From: Candidatus Methylobacter favarea
GTDB lineage: Bacteria > Pseudomonadota > Gammaproteobacteria > Methylococcales > Methylomonadaceae
Direction of reading: 5' to 3'
Length of the DNA stretch: 59,609 nt
NCBI RefSeq assembly: GCF_902806695.1
Contig: NZ_CADCXN010000045.1
Coordinates: forward strand, 1 to 59,609
Positions within the stretch are counted from its first letter, which is position 1; each line of letters starts with the position of its first letter. Positions 46,530 to 55,437 of this stretch are shown piece by piece. The notes under the pieces are model-generated. The model saw only the letters and a list, made by a program, of their open reading frames with translations, searched no databases and had not been told where the DNA came from. Made by a program: the position numbers and the translations under genes.

Positions 46530-47406
46530 ATGGTTAAGCTGGGTGGACAGACTTTTTTTGCTCGCCATTTATCTATTATCACGACTCCATTTCCGCTGGA
46601 CACGCTTCTGGCGGAGCACCAGTCCATCAATCCCGAAGATAAGGTTTTGGCCCTGTTTCAGCGTTACGCGGCGGAGGTTCCGGCCTATCGACAGTTTCTG
46701 GAAGCACGCGGCGTAAATCCTGCGGAGATTACTTCTTTTCAAGCATTTAAAGAGTTGCCGATGATGGGCAAGGCCGATTACATGCAGGCTCCGCTGCCGG
46801 AGCGCTGCCTGGACTGCAGTCTCAAAGGTTCTGACCGGGTGGCGGTGTGTTCCGGCTCTACCGGCAAACCTGCGTTCTGGCCGCGCTCCGCCTTGTATGA
46901 ACTGGACATCGCTGTGCGTTTGGAGCAAATATTTTGCGACAGCTTCCGCGCTCATGAACGCAACACGCTGGCTGTGGTATGCTTTGCGTTAGGCAATTGG
47001 GTGGGCGGCCTGTATACGACATCCTGCTGCTGGCATCTGGCGCGCAAGGGTTATCCGCCTTTCGTCAGGATGTGACCGGTGCCGGCGCCACCGAGGGTAT
47101 CGACTGGGCGAGCTGGGCCTGAATGAGGATAAGCACCCGCGTAGCCTGCCGTTTGTCTATGTATTCGGAAGGCCGGATTTTACCGTGTCCTATTACGGCG
47201 CGAATATTTATCCGGAGAACGTCGCTGTAGGTCTGGAACAGCCGGAGATCAGGGCCTGGGTGACCGGTAAGTTCGCGCGGGAAACCGAAGACGGCGACAA
47301 CTGTCGGCATATTGTCGTGGAGCTGATGCCTGGCATTGACCCCAATAAAACAATGGTTCCGTTGATAGCCGCATCGATTCGCGCGACTGATCACAAAATC
47401 CGTTGA
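46530..47406 (+). pseudogene. decayed phenylacetate-CoA ligase-like gene
   Basis: The first 182 codons (46530-47075) resemble the N-terminus of phenylacetate-CoA ligase-like AMP-forming enzymes, including the phosphate-binding CSGSTGKPAFWPRS. After ARKGYP the frame breaks, about half the gene is missing, and a second segment (47117-47406; SLPFVYVFGRPDFTVSYYGANIYPENV) continues in another frame toward the C-terminus. The adenylation core is lost, so it cannot be active. It sits immediately before the nifE promoter. Confidence 0.8.
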
Positions 47407-47576
47407 AAATCCCTCTGCCGGCTGACACGGAGATTATTCCTGTGAATGTCGATGCTCATGATGCCGGCTATTAATTCCCGCCCGGTTTAAACGAGACAAT
47501 ATGACTTACGCCCCGGTCTCTATGCCTGCTCAAGATTGCTCCAACAAGCCCGCTTGTTATATCCATCCCTCCGCTT

Positions 47577-47592
47577 TGTAGGCTTTCCTACA
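47577..47592. promoter_or_regulatory. NifA-type upstream activator sequence for nifE
   Basis: TGT (47577-47579)-N10-ACA (47590-47592), embedded in a symmetric TTTGTAGG-CTTT-CCTACAAA. It is 45 bases upstream of the -24 box, closer than usual but in a permitted place. Confidence 0.65.
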
Positions 47593-47636
47593 AACCCGTA
47601 CCTAACAAATCCCAATAATTTCAATGCTATACGAAA

Positions 47637-47652
47637 TGGCACAAGGCTTGCT
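47637..47652 (+). promoter_or_regulatory. sigma-54 promoter of nifENX
   Basis: TGGCAC-AAGGC-TTGCT, a perfect RpoN -24/-12 match. Transcription should begin near 47664, so NifE must start at the ATG at 47690 and not at the in-frame ATG at 47624. Confidence 0.9.
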
Positions 47653-47689
47653 ATTAGTCAAGTTAAACAAAGCTATTGGTAAAGCCGCC

Positions 47690-49117
47690 ATGAAATCAAC
47701 CAAAGACATTGCCGAACTGCTGGACGAACCTGCCTGTGAGCATAACAAGAAGGAAAAGTCCGGTTGCGCCAAGCCCAAACCGGGGGCGGCGGCGGGCGGC
47801 TGTGCGTTTGACGGGGCGCAGATTGCCTTGCTGCCGATTGCCGATGTCGCGCATATCGTGCACGGACCTATTGCCTGTGCGGGGAGTTCCTGGGATAACC
47901 GCGGCACGCGTTCTTCCGGGGCGGATTTATACCGCATCGGCATGACCACTGACTTGACCGAGCAGGACATTATTATGGGGCGCTCGGAAAAACGCCTGTT
48001 CCACGCCATCAAACAGGCGATTGAGACTTACTCCCCGCCGGCGGTGTTTATTTACAACACCTGTGTTCCGGCTTTGGTGGGCGATGATATTGGCGCCGTA
48101 TGCAAATCGGCGGAAGAGCGCTGGGGCGTTCCGGTCGTGCCGATCGACAGTGCCGGATTTTACGGCACTAAGAATCTGGGTAACCGGATTGCCGGTGATG
48201 CAATGGTCAAATATGTCATCGGTACGCGCGATCCTGATCCATTGCCTCTGAACACCGCACCTTCCGGCATTAAAGTCCATGACGTTAATCTGGTCGGCGA
48301 ATACAACATTGCCGGTGAATTCTGGCATGTGCTGCCGCTGCTGGATGAACTGGGCTTGCGCGTGTTGTGCACCTTGTCGGGCGATGCGCGTTTCCGGGAA
48401 GTGCAGAGCATGCACAAGGCGGAAGTCAATATGATGGTGTGCTCGAAAGCGATGGTGAATGTCGCCCGCAAGCTGCAGCAGCAATACGGCACGCCCTGGT
48501 TTGAAGGCAGCTTTTACGGCATTACCGATACCAGCCAGGCGTTGAGAGATTTCGCCAAAGCACTTGACGATGCGGATTTAACAGCACGTACCGAGGCATT
48601 AATACAGCGTGAAGAAACCCGGATCAGAAAAGAACTGGAGCCGTGGAAAGTCCGTCTGAAAGGCAAACGGGTGTTGTTGTTTACTGGCGGCGTAAAAAGC
48701 TGGTCGGTGATTTCCGCCTTGCAGGATCTGGGCATGGTGGTGGTTGCCACCGGCACCAAGAAATCCACCGAAGAGGACAAGGCCAGAATACGTGAACTGA
48801 TGGGCGAGGATACCGTAATGATTGACGATGGCAGCCCCAGGGCCTTACTGAAAATCGTCCATGATTACAAGGCGGATATTCTGATCGCCGGCGGCCGCAA
48901 CATGTATACCGCGTTAAAAGCCAAGGTGCCATTCCTGGATATTAATCAGGAGCGCGAATTCGGTTATGAAGGTTATCAAGGCATGCTGGAACTGGTGCGC
49001 CAACTGGCGCTGACGATTGAAAGCCCGGTATGGAAGGCCGTTAGAGCGCCAGCGCCCTGGAAAAAACAGGAATGTTCTGGTGAGCAAAAAAGCCTGCAAC
49101 GGGAGGAGGCTGCGTAA
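47690..49117 (+). CDS. nifE: FeMo-co assembly scaffold subunit NifE
   Basis: A 475-residue NifD-like scaffold that forms NifEN, on which the NifB cofactor is converted to FeMo-co. Family marks: [19 protein letters not shown] at the N-terminus, cluster ligands Cys38 (GGCAFDGAQ) and Cys63 (IACAGSS) and the third Cys in [14 protein letters not shown]. The start is fixed by the sigma-54 promoter lying upstream within the longer open frame. The stop TAA shares one base with the nifN ATG. Confidence 0.98.
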   Translation: MKSTKDIAELLDEPACEHNKKEKSGCAKPKPGAAAGGCAFDGAQIALLPIADVAHIVHGPIACAGSSWDNRGTRSSGADLYRIGMTTDLTEQDIIMGRSEKRLFHAIKQAIETYSPPAVFIYNTCVPALVGDDIGAVCKSAEERWGVPVVPIDSAGFYGTKNLGNRIAGDAMVKYVIGTRDPDPLPLNTAPSGIKVHDVNLVGEYNIAGEFWHVLPLLDELGLRVLCTLSGDARFREVQSMHKAEVNMMVCSKAMVNVARKLQQQYGTPWFEGSFYGITDTSQALRDFAKALDDADLTARTEALIQREETRIRKELEPWKVRLKGKRVLLFTGGVKSWSVISALQDLGMVVVATGTKKSTEEDKARIRELMGEDTVMIDDGSPRALLKIVHDYKADILIAGGRNMYTALKAKVPFLDINQEREFGYEGYQGMLELVRQLALTIESPVWKAVRAPAPWKKQECSGEQKSLQREEAA

Positions 49118-50514
49118 TGGCCGACATTCTGAAAAGAAACAAGGCGCTATCGGTCAATCCGCTAAAAGCCAGCCAGCCGGTCGGCGGCTCACTGGCGACT
49201 CTGGGTTTTAATCGCGCGATGCCGATGCTGCACGGCTCGCAAGGCTGCACCGCATTTGCCAAGGTCTTTTTTGTACGCCATTTTAGAGAACCCATTCCCT
49301 TGCAAAGCACGGCAATGGATCAGGGCAGTTCGGTCATGGGGGCAGATGAAAATGTCCGCGAGGGCATTAGAACGATTGCCGAAAAATCCCGCCCGGCCCT
49401 GATTACCATATTGACTACGGGTCTGGCGGAGACCCAAGGCTGCGATGTGCAGCGGAATGTCAGGGAATTCAGGGAAGCAAACCCGGAATTTGCCGATGTT
49501 GCCGTCGTCGCGGTCAATACCCCCGATTTTAGCGGCAGTGTTGAAACCGGGTATGCGGCGACCCTCACCGAAATAATCCGCGCCCTGGTGCCGGATGCCA
49601 AGGACGCAGGGACCTGCCCTGGCAAACGCAAACGCCAGGTCAATGTCCTGGTCAGTTATATGCTGACGCCGGGTGACCTGGAAGCTCTGCGGGATATTTT
49701 CGAGCAGTTCCAGCTCAGGCCCGTTTTTGTACCCGATATTTCCGATTCGCTGGACGGCTGTCTCACTGATGAGGATTTCAGCCCGGTGACGACAGGCGGC
49801 ACCTCGCTATCGGAAATGGCGACCTTGGGCGATGCCCTGGCGACCGTGGTTATCGGCCCATCTCTTATTAAAGCGGCGGAATTGCTGGAACAAAAAACCG
49901 GTGTGCCAAGCTATTTTCTCGATCATCTTTACGGCTTGAAAGCCAATGATGCGCTGATTTCTGTATTGGCTGAAATCAGCGGCCAAGATGTGCCTGAACG
50001 CCTTGAACGGCAACGCTCTCAATTGCAGGATGCGATGCTGGATACGCATTTTATGCTGGGCCAATTGCGGATCGCTATTGGCGCCGATGCGGATTTATTG
50101 GCTGCGTTTGTTGATCTGGTTCAGGAAATGGGCGCAGAAGTGGTCGCCGCCGTCACCTCCTGCAATGTGCCCTTGCTGGCGCGGATTCCTGTCGCCAATA
50201 TCAAAATTGGCGATCTTGAAGACCTGGAGCACATCGGCAAGGTCAATAAGGCGCAGCTGGTTATTGGCAATTCCCATGCTGTTGATACCGCTGAAAGACT
50301 GGGCACGCCAATTTTAAGAGCGGGTTTTCCGCTATACGACATTATCGGCGGCTACCAGCTTACCTGGATCGGTTACCGCGGAACGCGGCAAACGCTGTTT
50401 GATTTGGCCAACCTGGTCATCAATTACTCACATGAAGAAATTCCGGTCTACCGCTCGGTATATGCGCAAAAGCCCGCCAGCGAAATAACCGACTACCCGC
50501 TGTCATGCCATTAA
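49117..50514 (+). CDS. nifN: FeMo-co assembly scaffold subunit NifN
   Basis: A 465-residue NifK-like subunit of the NifEN scaffold. Marks: LSVNPLKASQPVGGSLATLGF, MPMLHGSQGCTAFAKVFFVRHFREPIPLQSTAMDQ and LTTGLAETQGCDV. It begins in the TAATG junction with nifE, so the two are made in equal amounts. It overlaps nifX by 10 bases. Confidence 0.98.
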   Translation: MADILKRNKALSVNPLKASQPVGGSLATLGFNRAMPMLHGSQGCTAFAKVFFVRHFREPIPLQSTAMDQGSSVMGADENVREGIRTIAEKSRPALITILTTGLAETQGCDVQRNVREFREANPEFADVAVVAVNTPDFSGSVETGYAATLTEIIRALVPDAKDAGTCPGKRKRQVNVLVSYMLTPGDLEALRDIFEQFQLRPVFVPDISDSLDGCLTDEDFSPVTTGGTSLSEMATLGDALATVVIGPSLIKAAELLEQKTGVPSYFLDHLYGLKANDALISVLAEISGQDVPERLERQRSQLQDAMLDTHFMLGQLRIAIGADADLLAAFVDLVQEMGAEVVAAVTSCNVPLLARIPVANIKIGDLEDLEHIGKVNKAQLVIGNSHAVDTAERLGTPILRAGFPLYDIIGGYQLTWIGYRGTRQTLFDLANLVINYSHEEIPVYRSVYAQKPASEITDYPLSCH

Positions 50515-50990
50515 CAAGACGCTTGGCACTCGTGCAGGGCACTGATGAGAAAAAGTTTATGGAAACTGCATTAAAAATCGCATTTGCTACCACCGATATG
50601 GAAACAGTCAACCAGCATTTCGGTTCGGCCAAATCCTTCGCCGTCTATGCAGTGAATATGGGCGATGCGCAATTTCTGGAAGCCGCCCAGTTTGGGGAGC
50701 TTCGGGAAGACGGCAATGAAGACAAGCTGTCCGTCAAGATCGACTTGTTGGGCGGCTGTGCGGCGGTGTATTGTCAGGCCATAGGCGGTTCGGCCATTAA
50801 TCAGCTGATCGCCAAAAACATACAGCCTGTCAAGGTCCATGAAGGCAGCAGGATTAAAGACTTAATCGCTGATCTGCAAAATGAAATTAAAGCCGGGCCG
50901 TCCAGTTGGCTGGCAAAAGCAATTAATCAGCATAAGAGTCCCGACCCGGAACGGTTTAATAAAATGGCCGATGAAGGCTGGGATGAATGA
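50505..50990 (+). CDS. nifX: FeMo-co carrier protein NifX
   Basis: A 161-residue protein with the NifX domain: LKIAFATTDMETVNQHFGSAKSFAVY and GGCAAVYCQAIGGSAINQLIAKNIQPVKV. In Azotobacter NifX carries NifB-co and the VK cluster to NifEN. It overlaps nifN by 10 bases. The first ATG is used; an internal one at 50559 would remove the first 18 residues. Confidence 0.96.
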   Translation: MPLTRRLALVQGTDEKKFMETALKIAFATTDMETVNQHFGSAKSFAVYAVNMGDAQFLEAAQFGELREDGNEDKLSVKIDLLGGCAAVYCQAIGGSAINQLIAKNIQPVKVHEGSRIKDLIADLQNEIKAGPSSWLAKAINQHKSPDPERFNKMADEGWDE

Positions 50991-51060
50991 CCTTTACAAT
51001 GGCTCCCGGCCGAGCGCTCGGGACCACGCGAAACCATAATTATTTAACGGAGAAAACAAT

Positions 51061-51534
51061 ATGACCACCGCTACATTAGTCGTGCAGGAAGATGACGCCA
51101 ATTTAAATTCCGATATTGTCAAGGATTACATTAAACAATTACGCGCAATCGATACTTACGATACCTATGCGGGCTGGCCGGAAGCAAAAATCATCGACCC
51201 CGTGGTATTGACCAGGGAACGTAAAAAAGACATTCCGGTAGTGGGTGATCCCGATGAAATTACGATAGCCCGCTTGAAAGCCTATTACAACTCATTGGCT
51301 ACGTTGATTGAGAAAAAATCCGGTCTGATGGCGGCGCCTATCGTCTATCTTAGCCACGAAGGCTTTGGCCGGGCGTTGATCATGGTCGGAAAACTCATTG
51401 TGGTCGATAAAATATTGCGCGACACCCATCGTTTCGGCTTCTCAAGCCTTGAAGACCTGCGCGAAAAAAGCGACCTTGCCATCAAGAAGGCATTGGATTT
51501 AATTGAAAAATACCACGCCGCCGCTACTGATTGA
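51061..51534 (+). CDS. NifX-associated nitrogen fixation protein (DUF269)
   Basis: A 157-residue protein of the DUF269 family, which regularly follows nifX. Marks: LRAIDTYDTYAGW, VLTRERKKDIPVVGDPD and LIMVGKLIVVDKILRDTHRFGF. Exact role unknown. ATG with GGAGAAAACAAT upstream; a 12-base palindrome CCGAGCGCTCGG (51011-51022) lies in the gap after nifX. Confidence 0.95.
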   Translation: MTTATLVVQEDDANLNSDIVKDYIKQLRAIDTYDTYAGWPEAKIIDPVVLTRERKKDIPVVGDPDEITIARLKAYYNSLATLIEKKSGLMAAPIVYLSHEGFGRALIMVGKLIVVDKILRDTHRFGFSSLEDLREKSDLAIKKALDLIEKYHAAATD

Positions 51535-51545
51535 GGAGAGTTGAA

Positions 51546-51761
51546 ATGACTGCAGAAGAGTTAAGAAAACTGGAAAAGGACGTCAAAAAAACCAAACGCC
51601 TGGCCAGCGAACAGGCCATGGAACTGCATGACCTGATTGAAGACCGCCTGCCTGATGCTTATGGTGAACTGATGGCTATTGCGGAGGCCACTTATAATAC
51701 CTGCAAGGCCTGGGATGAAGCCAGTAAAAAACTGCTTGCAGCGCAAACTGAAGCGGCCTGA
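51546..51761 (+). CDS. CCE_0567-type small metalloprotein (DUF683)
   Basis: A 71-residue helical protein ([36 protein letters not shown]) matching the CCE_0567/DUF683 family that accompanies DUF269 in nif clusters; the cyanobacterial homologue is a helical hairpin dimer that binds metal. An upstream TTG could add five residues, but the ATG with GAGGAG is preferred. Confidence 0.93.
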   Translation: MTAEELRKLEKDVKKTKRLASEQAMELHDLIEDRLPDAYGELMAIAEATYNTCKAWDEASKKLLAAQTEAA

Positions 51762-51774
51762 GCAGGAGAAAGTC

Positions 51775-52092
51775 ATGTCTGAATTTGTAACCGGCGTTAC
51801 CTTTGGCGGCGCGGTATGGACGCCTGCTTATGTAGCTGACATCAATCAGAAAACCTGCATAGGTTGCGGGCGCTGCTTTAAGGTTTGCCCACGTGATGTG
51901 TTCGATCTGGTGGAAAAAGCCGATGCGCTTGATCCGGAGGACTTTGATGATGATTATGGCGATTTTGAAGACGATGATGACAACAGCATGGTCATGAGCA
52001 TAAAAAACAGCCTTGACTGTATCGGTTGCGAAGCCTGCTCGAAAGTTTGCCCGAAAGACTGCTTTACCCACGAACATAAACAAGCCGCCTGA
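51775..52092 (+). CDS. fdxB: nif-specific ferredoxin III
   Basis: A 105-residue ferredoxin with two 4Fe-4S motifs: C28-x2-C31-x2-C34-x3-C38-P and C82-x2-C85-x2-C88-x3-C92-P, separated by an acidic stretch rich in Asp (residues 54-69). The [20 protein letters not shown] start is typical of FdxB. The true ATG is at 51775; a longer frame upstream overlaps the DUF683 gene. Likely electron donor in nitrogenase biosynthesis. Confidence 0.95.
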   Translation: MSEFVTGVTFGGAVWTPAYVADINQKTCIGCGRCFKVCPRDVFDLVEKADALDPEDFDDDYGDFEDDDDNSMVMSIKNSLDCIGCEACSKVCPKDCFTHEHKQAA

Positions 52093-52111
52093 CTTTTAAA
52101 AGGATCACGAT

Positions 52112-52435
52112 ATGCCCAGACCTGAAAAACATGTTTTCGTCTGTACTCAAAACCGGCCGCAAGGCCACCCCAGAGGTTCCTGCGCCAGTACGGGCTGCGC
52201 CGAAATCATGAATGAATTCATGAATGAAATCCAGGCCCGGAATCTGTTTGAAAAAATAGCCCTGACCAATACCGGCTGCATGGGTCCGTGCATGATGGGG
52301 CCCAGCGTTTTGGTTTATCCGGAAGGAGTCATGTACGGCAAGCTGAAAAAAGACGATGTAATTACCATCATCGAACAGCATCTGCTCGGCGGCGAGCCGG
52401 TTGCCGATCTGATGGTGCCGGCAGAGATCTGGTAG
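52112..52435 (+). CDS. thioredoxin-like [2Fe-2S] ferredoxin
   Basis: A 107-residue protein with the thioredoxin-like 2Fe-2S ferredoxin pattern: C11 (VFVCTQNRP), C24 (GSCAS), C56 and C60 (GCMGPCMMGP). This matches the Shethna-type ferredoxins found near nif genes, thought to deliver electrons or protect nitrogenase from oxygen. It follows fdxB by 20 bases. Confidence 0.93.
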   Translation: MPRPEKHVFVCTQNRPQGHPRGSCASTGCAEIMNEFMNEIQARNLFEKIALTNTGCMGPCMMGPSVLVYPEGVMYGKLKKDDVITIIEQHLLGGEPVADLMVPAEIW

Positions 52436-52449
52436 TCCCGGGTCATTTT

Positions 52450-52827
52450 ATGGTTTTGTCCGAGCAGATCAAAAGCAACCGTAATCTGGGCGTATCCATT
52501 TGCCGGCGATTGAATGAAGAAATAGATAAGCTGGGTTTTGCTATAGCCGAAATCAAACACTATCCGAATTACGATCATGCCAGTTTTGAGCTCATCAAAG
52601 ATCCTTATACCGGAGCGCATAATTTAACGTGTTATTGGTATGATGAATTTAAAAAACAGCGTATCGGCAGACTTCAGTTTAATAGCGACGGCACCTTTTA
52701 TGCGGAATACGATGTGATTAAAACCCATCCGGGCAAATCAAAATGGTTTGTTGAAGGCGTTATTGCCTGGGGTAAAGCCGAAAACATTAAAGCTGAAGCC
52801 AAGTTATTATCAATGCCCACAGGCTGA
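52450..52827 (+). CDS. unknown nif-linked protein
   Basis: A 125-residue soluble protein (MVLSEQIKSNRNLGVSICRRLNEEID) 15 bases after the ferredoxin gene. The sequence has an aromatic-rich middle (NLTCYWYDEFKKQRIGRLQF) and no known motif. A longer reading from 52288 is a shadow of the ferredoxin. Co-transcription with nifENX is the only functional hint. Confidence 0.7.
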   Translation: MVLSEQIKSNRNLGVSICRRLNEEIDKLGFAIAEIKHYPNYDHASFELIKDPYTGAHNLTCYWYDEFKKQRIGRLQFNSDGTFYAEYDVIKTHPGKSKWFVEGVIAWGKAENIKAEAKLLSMPTG

Positions 52828-52913
52828 TAGGGAAAAACCGGCTAATTTATGAGCTGTTTCCGGATTATGTCAACACAGACTGATCTACATTTTACCAAAT
52901 AGGAGAAAAAACA

Positions 52914-53483
52914 ATGCTGCTCGAGACCTATCAGACCAAAGGATTATTAACAGTGACGTTGGTCAATGGCCAAACCGGCGATGCCGGAGTTTATGCATAC
53001 CGCGGCGATCTGGTTATAAAAGAAGGCGCTCTGCGCGAAGGCTCAACAACAGACCGTAAACCTCCGGAAGCGCTGTTGATTCATTCGGCCTTGATTGTTG
53101 AAAACGACATGATCAAATTTATCAACGGGCTATTGCCTACCCTCGATTTACTGCCTGTTTTGGTTGATAAATATAAAAACGATATAGCCCCTGACTGCAT
53201 TGCCTTGATTTATGTAGAAAATATCGCTAAAGGAATGCAGGTTGAACTGGAAGGCGTCAGCTATCACTTGCTGCCTTTCAAGCAAGGCCTGGTATGGAAT
53301 GAACTGCTTGAAGAAGTGTATATTGAAAAAAGCGAGCTGAAAAATCAATCGGGTGAAGATAAGGTCGCCGTCGCTTATGCAGCAGCCAAATCGTACAAGC
53401 CGAAAATGCCGCTTGTATCCTTTGCAGAAGCGGAAGAAAACACCATTGTGGTGATTAAAGAAGCCGCAGTGGGTGCAATTTAA
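52914..53483 (+). CDS. unknown nif-linked protein
   Basis: A 189-residue cytoplasmic-looking protein (MLLETYQTKGLLTVTLVNGQTGDAGVYAYRG) with a clear AGGAG ribosome site. It has no cysteine motif, signal peptide or membrane helix that I recognise. It ends just before a likely terminator, making it the last gene of the nifE-led unit. Function not known. Confidence 0.75.
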   Translation: MLLETYQTKGLLTVTLVNGQTGDAGVYAYRGDLVIKEGALREGSTTDRKPPEALLIHSALIVENDMIKFINGLLPTLDLLPVLVDKYKNDIAPDCIALIYVENIAKGMQVELEGVSYHLLPFKQGLVWNELLEEVYIEKSELKNQSGEDKVAVAYAAAKSYKPKMPLVSFAEAEENTIVVIKEAAVGAI

Positions 53484-53562
53484 ATATTGGCATTATTAGT
53501 GCTGTATAATTTATAAACTTAACTGCTTTTGATTTGTTCCTCTCTAATACGTGGTCCCTTTG

Positions 53563-53596
53563 GCGTCCTGTTTTCTCGTACGGGGCGCTTTTTTTT
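53563..53596 (+). terminator. probable intrinsic terminator of the nifE unit
   Basis: GCGTCC is followed by a loop and GGGGCGC with G-U pairing, then a T8 run. It lies about 80 bases after the last gene of the nifE-led run. Confidence 0.6.
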
Positions 53597-53643
53597 GCCG
53601 ATGATCTCTGCTGACCCGTAAAAATAAAGGCGACTGAAGATAG

Positions 53644-53660
53644 TGGCAAATGCTTTGCTT
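53644..53660 (+). promoter_or_regulatory. sigma-54 promoter of the rhodanese-nifY2 operon
   Basis: TGGCAA-ATGCT-TTGCT has exact GG-N10-GC spacing and differs from the consensus at one -24 position. It is about 145 bases upstream of the rhodanese ATG. I found no clear TGT-N10-ACA site within reach. Confidence 0.7.
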
Positions 53661-53806
53661 GTTAATCCATAGTCGTATTAACTCCAGGAACTGGCAACGT
53701 GAAAAGTCTGATAACTACATTTACAGCAACAAACTCTACTTTATTGTCGGTTTTGCTACAACCTTCGCATCCTTTTGAGGAATGACTTTCTGTCATTAAC
53801 ACTGCC

Positions 53807-54139
53807 ATGAACTACAAAACCATCTCCATTACCGAGTCTGAAAAACTGATTAAAGAATCGAAGCCTCTGATCCTGGACTGCAGGGAGCTGAAAGATTACA
53901 GGGCGGGCCATCTGGAAGACGCCCTGCATGTCCATGAAGGCTTGAAAGAGTCACTGCTTAAACGCGGCGACAAGCAACGCAGTTTGTTGATTTACTGCTA
54001 TTACGGGCATGCCAGCGAGCATCTTGCCGAATTTTTTAGCGATTTCGGCTTCAAGCATGTTTACAACCTGGAAGGCGGCTATTCCGCCTGGAAAGAACAT
54101 CCTCATCAGGAGATTGAAAATGCAAGCACTGCCTCGTGA
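53807..54139 (+). CDS. nif-linked rhodanese-like sulfurtransferase
   Basis: A 110-residue single-domain rhodanese. The fold's LILDCRELKDYRAGHLEDALHV and the active-site loop YCYYGHAS (catalytic Cys64) are intact. In Azotobacter a rhodanese (RhdN) sits in a nif gene cluster, so a role in sulfur delivery for Fe-S or cofactor synthesis is plausible. It overlaps the second nifY gene by 20 bases and shares its sigma-54 promoter. Confidence 0.9.
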   Translation: MNYKTISITESEKLIKESKPLILDCRELKDYRAGHLEDALHVHEGLKESLLKRGDKQRSLLIYCYYGHASEHLAEFFSDFGFKHVYNLEGGYSAWKEHPHQEIENASTAS

Positions 54140-54827
54140 ACTGGCCTTGCGCATCGCTCTGGCATCGCGCATCCTGCCCGGTATCGATATAGCCAGACTG
54201 GTGGAAATATTACATGAGCGGGTGGGCTCGCCTCTGGATGATGAAAAACTGAAAGCCATCACTGTCACCAATCTTAAAACCGGCATAGGCAGCCTGGATG
54301 GTGAAGAAGACGGCGAGGATATAGGCATCGGTCTTGCCAATATCAAACTGGCGGTGCGCTATCTGTGGGGTGACGAGGCGCAAGATGAAGATATCCCCGA
54401 GATTATGCCTTGTAAAGACGGCGACATGCCCGATTCCATCCGCGTCGCGATAGGCTCAAACAGCGGCGCGCTGATTAACGGGCATTTCGGTTCCTGCATA
54501 CGTTTTCTAGTTTATCAGTTATCACAGCACGATTATCGACTGGTTGATATACGCTCAACTATTGAAGCCGACAGCAGCGATGATCGAAACCTGTTTCGTG
54601 CGAATCTGATTAAGGACTGTCATGTCATGTTCGTGCAGTCCATAGGCGGGCCGGCCGCAGCAAAAGTGATACGCGCCGATATCTACCCGATCAAGGTTCC
54701 AGAAGTGACCGAAGCGCAGGATAAATTGAAGGAATTTCAAAAGGTATTTGCCGCCCCGCCGCCGTGGTTTGCCAAAATACTGGGGCGTTCGGCTGAGGAA
54801 CGGGTCAGGTTCAGTCATGATGACTGA
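54120..54827 (+). CDS. second NifY/NafY family protein
   Basis: A 235-residue paralogue of the nifY product at 39965-40678. N-terminal PRELALRIALASRILP, C-terminal NifX-like domain with VRVAIGSNSGALINGHFGSCIRFLVYQL and SIGGPAAAKVIRADIYPIKVPE. The ATG follows AGGAG by 8 bases; longer readings overlap the rhodanese gene. By analogy with Azotobacter, one paralogue may act as NafY (apo-dinitrogenase gamma subunit) and the other as NifY; I cannot tell which. Confidence 0.9.
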   Translation: MQALPRELALRIALASRILPGIDIARLVEILHERVGSPLDDEKLKAITVTNLKTGIGSLDGEEDGEDIGIGLANIKLAVRYLWGDEAQDEDIPEIMPCKDGDMPDSIRVAIGSNSGALINGHFGSCIRFLVYQLSQHDYRLVDIRSTIEADSSDDRNLFRANLIKDCHVMFVQSIGGPAAAKVIRADIYPIKVPEVTEAQDKLKEFQKVFAAPPPWFAKILGRSAEERVRFSHDD

Positions 54828-55079
54828 GGGCCGTTAACATATCCGGCGTCAACAAAGTGACAGGAATTTGCAGGCGTGGAGGATGTACTTTACGCCTTGA
54901 CGTATCAATCATCCCATCATGAGCGCTGCGCTTGACGGCGCATCCGTGCATTCCTGAACTAGCAGCCCAGCTTTATAGCAAGCTCGGATCTTTGATACGA
55001 AGGCGTATCAAAAAAAGCGCCTCCCGTTCAATGCGTCTTCCATTTTTTATAATAACTTCCCTGCGTATTCCATTCTAAC

Positions 55080-55208
55080 TTATGAGTTCGCAATGCTTTC
55101 TTCGTAAAGCTCAATAGAATTTCTTTTAAGCTGCTGTTTATTTTCCACATTTAAGTCCGCATATCCCTCGATGAAGCCCATGATCCGGACAAGCTCTGCA
55201 CTCCCCAT
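55080..55208 (-). CDS. possible small protein or gene fragment
   Basis: A 42-codon frame from ATG at 55208 (a TTG at 55274 extends it to 64 codons) ending NSIELYEESIANS. Helical and charged, it resembles the tail of a protein. No ribosome site, no family that I recognise. It may be a fragment of a lost gene. Confidence 0.25.
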   Translation of the reverse strand: MGSAELVRIMGFIEGYADLNVENKQQLKRNSIELYEESIANS

Positions 55209-55437
55209 CCGCGCAAGGGAAAGAAACGACTGTTGGCCAGATAAGGCCTTCAGGCCGAGGCCTGAAACCGGCAAGGCGATTTGATTAATTCTATTGACTG
55301 CTTTTGAAAAACTGATTTTGTACTAGAATGGAACGACCTTGTTCGATATCCTGATAAGGCAATGTGATGAAATTTAGTTTGTGTCTTGCATGCAGGTAAA
55401 GTTCAGGGGAAGTACTGTGAAAGTAAGGGGAAAACGC

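Larger units (their letters stand above)
47407..47689. other. control region of nifE
   Basis: About 280 bases with no gene. It contains the NifA-type site at 47577-47592 and the sigma-54 promoter at 47637-47652, plus a small inverted repeat AACAAG-CCCG-CTTGTT near 47552-47567. Confidence 0.6.
53484..53806. other. intergenic region with terminator and sigma-54 promoter
   Basis: 320 bases holding a terminator at about 53563-53596 and a sigma-54 promoter at 53644-53660. No gene seen. Confidence 0.6.

Noticed and set aside
54991-55012. Palindrome TTTGATACG/CGTATCAAA as terminator of the nif region
   Set aside because: It is followed by A residues and not T on the plus strand, so it is not a standard intrinsic terminator in that direction.
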